DNA of 64,000 nucleotides from Candidatus Krumholzibacteriota bacterium. Lineage in GTDB: Bacteria; Krumholzibacteriota; Krumholzibacteriia; JAJRXK01. Positions 60,140-64,000 of the stretch are shown in pieces; position 1 is the stretch's first letter; every line of letters starts with the position of its first letter. The notes under the pieces were generated by a model that ran no database searches, was not told the DNA's origin, and saw nothing but the letters and a program-made list of their open reading frames with translations. The stretch is from positions 1 through 64,000 of the forward strand of contig JAJDAC010000048.1 of assembly GCA_029262065.1 (NCBI GenBank), read 5' to 3'. The translations under genes and the position numbers were made by a program.

Positions 60140-62914
60140 TTATCCGACCGCCAGGAACGGAGCCCAGCGGAACGGATGCGGTTCTTCGGCGGCAATGGCG
60201 CTACGCGCCTGAGCCGCCGCCTCGGGCGCGGTAGCCCCGCGAGCCCAAGCCGGGTAGAAGTGGCGGGCAAACGCGGTGGCCGCGTCATCGTCCAGCTTCC
60301 AAAGCGTAAGAATCATTTCGCGCGCGCCGGCCCCCAGGCCGGCGGTCAACCAACCGTCGAGTTCCTCGCCCGGTCGATTGGCGGTGAGACCCGATTCACA
60401 CGACGCAAAGTACAGCAGTGCGCCCTCGGCCCATGACCGTCTTAGCTGTTCAAAGCCCATCCAGCCGTCTTCCAACTTCAGGCCGCTCATGAGCCAGCCT
60501 TCGCGATGGAACGTACCGTGCGTGGCCATATGCAGAATACCCAGCGGCGCCGACTGTGTTTCCACGTCGGATCGGTGGCTACCGACGGCCACTTCATACT
60601 TTGAGTCTTCCAGCACCTTGCGAATCTCTTCGACCTCGTGCTCTGTTGCCCCGCCCGGGCCGTGCAACAACAGGGCGCGCTGCTTGCGGCGGGCGCGGTC
60701 GCGACGCAACAAGGCTGGATGGGGAAGACGCGATACCACAGTGGAAACGGGCGCCAGCGCTTCCAGCGGAATTCCGTGCAGCGCGCCGTGTGGTACCACG
60801 ACCACGTGCTCGGCGGAAGTTTCCAGGGGCTGCCACAATGCGGTGCGCAATTTTTCGATTGCCTGCAATGAATCGTCCAACGTCTTCAGCAGGAATTCGT
60901 GTCGGCGGCGTTTGGGTGCGTGCGCCGCAGTCTCCATGGTGAGTCGCAGTGGCATCCACACGCGTCGGATGGCCTCGGCGGCACCGTCGAGGTTCACCAC
61001 GCGAATCGGTCCATCCGCTGACACCATGAATGCTCGCCAGCCGCTGGGACCTTCGTCGTACAACACCAGATCGCGGCGACCCAGACGGGTGCGCCACTGT
61101 TCGTAGCCGCGATGGGCCAGCGCGCGTTTCACCACGCGGGGTGGGCGTTTCGGACCCAGATGCAGCCGGTTTTCCAGGTCTTGAACCTGCACCTGCAAGC
61201 TCTGGAAACGGGTGTCATCGTTGCCGCCGCCCTCGCCTTCGGCCAGAAGGTCGTCTCGCAGGCGGGCGATGGCCGCCCGTACTTCGGGCTGTAGGGAATC
61301 ATCCTGACCGTGCAGCAGGTCTTCAATGAGGCTTGGCGATCGCGCCCGGGTCAGAAGATCCAGCGCCAGAGCGTTGGCACGTCGGCCGCCGAACTCCAGA
61401 GCGATTTCCACGGCACCGTGGTACACGCGGTCGCGTGATCCAGCCACCAGGCTGCGGTAGTGGCGATGGCCGAAGCGTAACAGCAGCACCTCGAGTTCGG
61501 CCACGGCCTTGCGCGCCCACTTCACGGCCTGGGCTGCGTCGGTCGGTTGCGCCGCGCTCTGTGCGCTGCGATTCGCGTAGGCGCGTGCGGTAAGCAAAGC
61601 CATGTGGGGACGTTCGAGTCGTGCCGGGTACAACCGTGCGGCTTGCCGCGCCTTGCGCAACAAGCGTAGCGCCACGCCCGGGCGGCCAGCGGCCAATTGG
61701 GCCTCGGCGTACACGCTGCGGCAAAGCGCCCCCTCGCCTTTGGGATCGTGACGATCCAGGTACGTCTGGGCCGAGCGCAACAGCTCCATGGCCTGTCGGG
61801 TGTGTCCCTGTCGCAGGGCTACGCGGGCCAATTCCACTTCGGCGCGCCGTCGGCCGCGCGCGTTGCCCAGCGAATCCCAGCGTTGGCGTGCTTGTTCCAG
61901 ATACGAACCGGCGTCGTGGTTCCATTGCGAAGTAGCCAGTAGCCGTCCGTGCAAGAATGTCATCTGGGCTGAATCGCTATCCAGACCCAGGGATGCGTAG
62001 ATCTTCAGGGCGCGTTCCGACTCGGGCCGCGCGGCTTCGATCGCACCCACCGAGGAAAACAGCGTGGCGAGTTCGCGATGCATCTGGGCCTCGGCCCGCG
62101 CGTCGCCCATGTCGCCGAACTTCTGACGCAGATCGTTCAGGCTCTCGAGCGCGTCGTCCCAGTTTCCACGTACCAGGTCGATCGACGCCAAACCGGCTTC
62201 GGCGTACATGCTGGGCAACGTCAGACCCGAATCGGCAAACGCCACCTTGGCCTGCTGGTAGTAGGTCTTGGCGTGTTTGAGGTCGCCGTCCTTGGACGCC
62301 AGGATAGCCAGGTTATGCGCACAGCCTCCAGCATCCCACGTACGACCCTCGCGTTGAAACTCGCGCATGGCGTAGCGGTAACGCTCGGCGGCCTTCTTGT
62401 ACTGTCCGTTCAGGAGCCAGGCGTTGCCCAGGTTGTTTTCCAGTCGCGCACGCAGCGTACGTTGATCGCGACGAATGTGCTGGCGACCCTGCGTGGTGAT
62501 CTCGAGCGCTCGCTGCGGATCGCCGGCCAGCGCCAGCGCGAAGACCCAGCCCACCGCCGTGGCACCCAGTTCTTCCTTTGCGTTCGCGGCGGCGAAATCG
62601 TTCCAGGCGCTCGCGTACGATTCGAGTGCTTCGGGAATGCGTCCCAGCGCCTGCAATGCGTGCCCGCGTAGGCGCCGCAAGCGGGCGCGCTTGGTGGCTT
62701 CGAGCGATCGACCCAGCCCGTTTCGGAGGTGGTCGATGGCTTCGAGAGTGTCCTGGGGATTGGCCCGCGAGTGGGCCAGAAGGAATTCGTAGAGTCGATC
62801 GAAGCTCTCAGGGCGATCAATCTGTCCACCGTCGGCCCACCGATCCAGAAGATCGGCGTTTGCCGGTAGCGCCCTTAGGCGCGCGACTTCGGGTCCGGCG
62901 GGGCGCGCAATCAC
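60140..62914 (-). CDS. TPR-CHAT cysteine protease
   Basis: A 924-residue soluble protein. Residues about 1-480 are helical TPR-like repeats (for example AQALGRIPEALESYASAWNDF, AKTYYQQAKVAFAD, ARQGHTRQAMELL-type units). A long linker with coiled-coil character follows (about 480-620). The C-terminal ~300 residues are a CHAT (caspase-HetF-associated) peptidase domain with the catalytic pair H799 (HMATHG) and C839 (FASCESG), ending PFRWAPFLAVG. GTG 62914 overlaps the zinc-finger gene stop as GTGA. CHAT proteases are caspase relatives that are activated by partner binding and cleave specific proteins. Confidence 0.88.
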   Translation of the reverse strand: MIARPAGPEVARLRALPANADLLDRWADGGQIDRPESFDRLYEFLLAHSRANPQDTLEAIDHLRNGLGRSLEATKRARLRRLRGHALQALGRIPEALESYASAWNDFAAANAKEELGATAVGWVFALALAGDPQRALEITTQGRQHIRRDQRTLRARLENNLGNAWLLNGQYKKAAERYRYAMREFQREGRTWDAGGCAHNLAILASKDGDLKHAKTYYQQAKVAFADSGLTLPSMYAEAGLASIDLVRGNWDDALESLNDLRQKFGDMGDARAEAQMHRELATLFSSVGAIEAARPESERALKIYASLGLDSDSAQMTFLHGRLLATSQWNHDAGSYLEQARQRWDSLGNARGRRRAEVELARVALRQGHTRQAMELLRSAQTYLDRHDPKGEGALCRSVYAEAQLAAGRPGVALRLLRKARQAARLYPARLERPHMALLTARAYANRSAQSAAQPTDAAQAVKWARKAVAELEVLLLRFGHRHYRSLVAGSRDRVYHGAVEIALEFGGRRANALALDLLTRARSPSLIEDLLHGQDDSLQPEVRAAIARLRDDLLAEGEGGGNDDTRFQSLQVQVQDLENRLHLGPKRPPRVVKRALAHRGYEQWRTRLGRRDLVLYDEGPSGWRAFMVSADGPIRVVNLDGAAEAIRRVWMPLRLTMETAAHAPKRRRHEFLLKTLDDSLQAIEKLRTALWQPLETSAEHVVVVPHGALHGIPLEALAPVSTVVSRLPHPALLRRDRARRKQRALLLHGPGGATEHEVEEIRKVLEDSKYEVAVGSHRSDVETQSAPLGILHMATHGTFHREGWLMSGLKLEDGWMGFEQLRRSWAEGALLYFASCESGLTANRPGEELDGWLTAGLGAGAREMILTLWKLDDDAATAFARHFYPAWARGATAPEAAAQARSAIAAEEPHPFRWAPFLAVG

Positions 62915-63507
62915 GCGTCGGGGTCTTCCAGCCGCAGCGTTTCACCGGTGGGAAGGTGCAGCTCCAGCGACCAGCCCGAGCCAACTACGTCTTCAAGCTC
63001 GAAATAGCCGCCGTCGAAGACCTCGGTCGAAGCGATCACGTGATCGTCGTGTACCAGAAGAACCTGGATGGCACGGGCGTCGGCTTCGCGCAACCAGACC
63101 CGACCTTCGATACGCCATTCGCCGCTGGCCTCGGGCGGGATGGCCACGATTCCCAACTCGGCCTGCGGAAACATGCGCGACACCATACGCGAGGCGCTGG
63201 CGGTCGAAACTCCACCGCGTACGTCGGCGGGCGCCCAGCGTACGTTGCGCGGTTGGGTCGGCGCCGGCGGAAGTGTGGCTCCCTGCGGCCGGCGACGAGC
63301 GGCCGAACTCAGTTCGGTCGGCGGCGCCACCCACTTTGGAACGCGGCGAGCGCGCTGCAGATTCTGAAGGAACTCGGTGTCCTTCGTACATCGTGAGCAC
63401 GACTCCAGGTGCGATGCCAGGGACTCGCGTTCTTCGGTTCCCTCGCCCTCGCCCGCAATGAAACGTACCCAGATGTCCATGCCAGGGTGGGCTTGTCTCG
63501 GATTCAT
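62911..63507 (-). CDS. Zinc-finger (anti-sigma-like) protein
   Basis: A 198-residue protein. GMDIWVRFIAGEG...SLASHLESCSRC has the H-x3-C-x2-C zinc-finger of zf-HC2 anti-sigma factors in the first 40 residues. A Pro/Arg-rich linker follows, then a beta-rich C-terminal domain (GEWRIEGRVWLREADARAIQ, GGYFELEDV, GWSLELHLPTGETL). No membrane span is present, so if it is an anti-sigma factor it is cytoplasmic. ATG 63507 overlaps the sigma-factor stop as ATGA, and its own stop overlaps the CHAT gene start. Confidence 0.75.
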   Translation of the reverse strand: MNPRQAHPGMDIWVRFIAGEGEGTEERESLASHLESCSRCTKDTEFLQNLQRARRVPKWVAPPTELSSAARRRPQGATLPPAPTQPRNVRWAPADVRGGVSTASASRMVSRMFPQAELGIVAIPPEASGEWRIEGRVWLREADARAIQVLLVHDDHVIASTEVFDGGYFELEDVVGSGWSLELHLPTGETLRLEDPDA

Positions 63508-64000
63508 GAAATCGCCTCCAGGATCTTTCTTAGTCGCAACAGGCAACGCGACCGGGTGGGACCAATGGACCCGATCGCCAGACCCGTGCGGTCGGAGATG
63601 TCTTCGTAACTCTGTTTCTTTGGCTGCAGGAACAGCATGCGCAAGAGCTCGGCGCAACTACCGCCCAGTTCGTCCAGCGCCTGTTCCAATCGCATTCTCG
63701 TTTCGACATCCTGCAGTTCTTCATCGGGAAGACTTGCGGGGTCGACCATCTCACGCGTGATGCTGGGCACCATACGTCGTCCGCGGGCAGCCACCTTGTA
63801 CGACAGACGTCGCGTGGCGACGATCAGCCAGCGAGGCAAGCCGGTGGCGTTGCGAATGCGAGGGAGCGAGCGATGCAGTTCCAGCCATACCTGTTGAAAC
63901 ACATCGCCGGCGTCTTCTTCGTTCAGGCCCACTTTCAGGGCCTCCGAATAGACGAGGTTTTCGTAGCGCGCGACCAATAGGGTCCAGGATCGCTCATCGC
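63504..64000 (-). CDS. ECF-type RNA polymerase sigma factor (5' end cut by window)
   Basis: At least 165 residues; the frame runs open to the window edge, with DERSWTLLVARYENLVYS (sigma region 2 start) extending beyond a possible TTG at 63977, so the true start is outside. Region 2 continues with DAGDVFQQVWLELHRSL; region 4 has LRMLFLQPKKQSYEDISDRTGLAIGSIGPTRSRCLLRLRKIL. It is a sigma-70-family extracytoplasmic-function type. The unit sigma, zinc finger, TPR-CHAT and S8 protease reads in one direction. Confidence 0.85.
   Translation of the reverse strand, partial: DERSWTLLVARYENLVYSEALKVGLNEEDAGDVFQQVWLELHRSLPRIRNATGLPRWLIVATRRLSYKVAARGRRMVPSITREMVDPASLPDEELQDVETRMRLEQALDELGGSCAELLRMLFLQPKKQSYEDISDRTGLAIGSIGPTRSRCLLRLRKILEAIS

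Overview
The window is a GC-rich bacterial chromosome segment (GC judged by eye to be above 60% outside the accessory stretch). It is gene-dense, with many four-base ATGA/GTGA/TTGA start-stop overlaps and frequent GTG and TTG starts. A large secreted protein (5501-8797) carries a DUF11-like repeat, a short Cys-rich module and a C-terminal FlgD-type Ig sorting domain. Together with a Gram-negative envelope (beta-barrel porin, LolA-like protein, lipoproteins), this suggests an uncultured FCB-superphylum lineage of the Krumholzibacteriota/Eisenbacteria kind. That placement is inference; no rRNA or tRNA gene is visible.

Layout. 1-10237: fragment of a sugar-binding domain protein, a methyltransferase with a small membrane protein, a nucleotide-carrier-like transporter, an M49-like metallopeptidase, the giant secreted protein, a Cys-rich protein and the SafE-type membrane protein. 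10234-17958: cbb3 cytochrome oxidase locus, with FixH-like and SafE-like genes divergent from dihaem cytochrome c, ccoN, ccoO, two small membrane proteins, ccoI, a short ccoG and another membrane protein. 17966-22967: ArsR repressor divergent from an RND permease / LolA-like carrier / outer-membrane barrel operon. 23014-29920: queuosine-precursor transporter, two-component kinase and receiver, peptide-binding lipoprotein, DUF971 protein, thioredoxin-like ferredoxin, rlmH and an ArsR-DUF2087 regulator. The 107-bp gap at 28385-28491 holds a cluster of DnaA-box sequences and AT-rich DNA, and could be a replication origin. 30126-40602: eleven-gene complex I operon nuoABCDHIJKLMN without nuoEFG, followed by NAD-type isocitrate dehydrogenase and an SDR that appears to start at CTG. 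42820-46017: membrane proteins and polyphosphate kinase 2.

46038-58461 is accessory DNA that I read as an integron gene-cassette array. It holds short, unrelated, mostly plus-strand genes (BsuPI-like, VOC, DUF6883/DUF4926, GNAT, DinB, methyltransferase, DUF2200, ABM, SRPBCC, DUF1801). These are separated by attC-type imperfect inverted repeats bounded by RYYYAAC and GTTRRRY boxes. Four attC sites are clear in the left third and they are degraded to the right. No integron integrase lies in the window, so it fits a CALIN (attC cluster lacking an integrase) or the distal part of a chromosomal integron.

58546-64000 (all minus strand) encodes an ECF sigma factor (cut by the window edge), a zinc-finger anti-sigma-like protein, a TPR-CHAT cysteine protease and a lipoprotein subtilisin. 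The first three genes are translationally coupled. This two-protease locus is the best candidate for an undescribed system.

No gene-free stretch exceeds about 300 bases. The largest gaps (46018-46249, 50381-50634) contain cassette-boundary and attC sequence.
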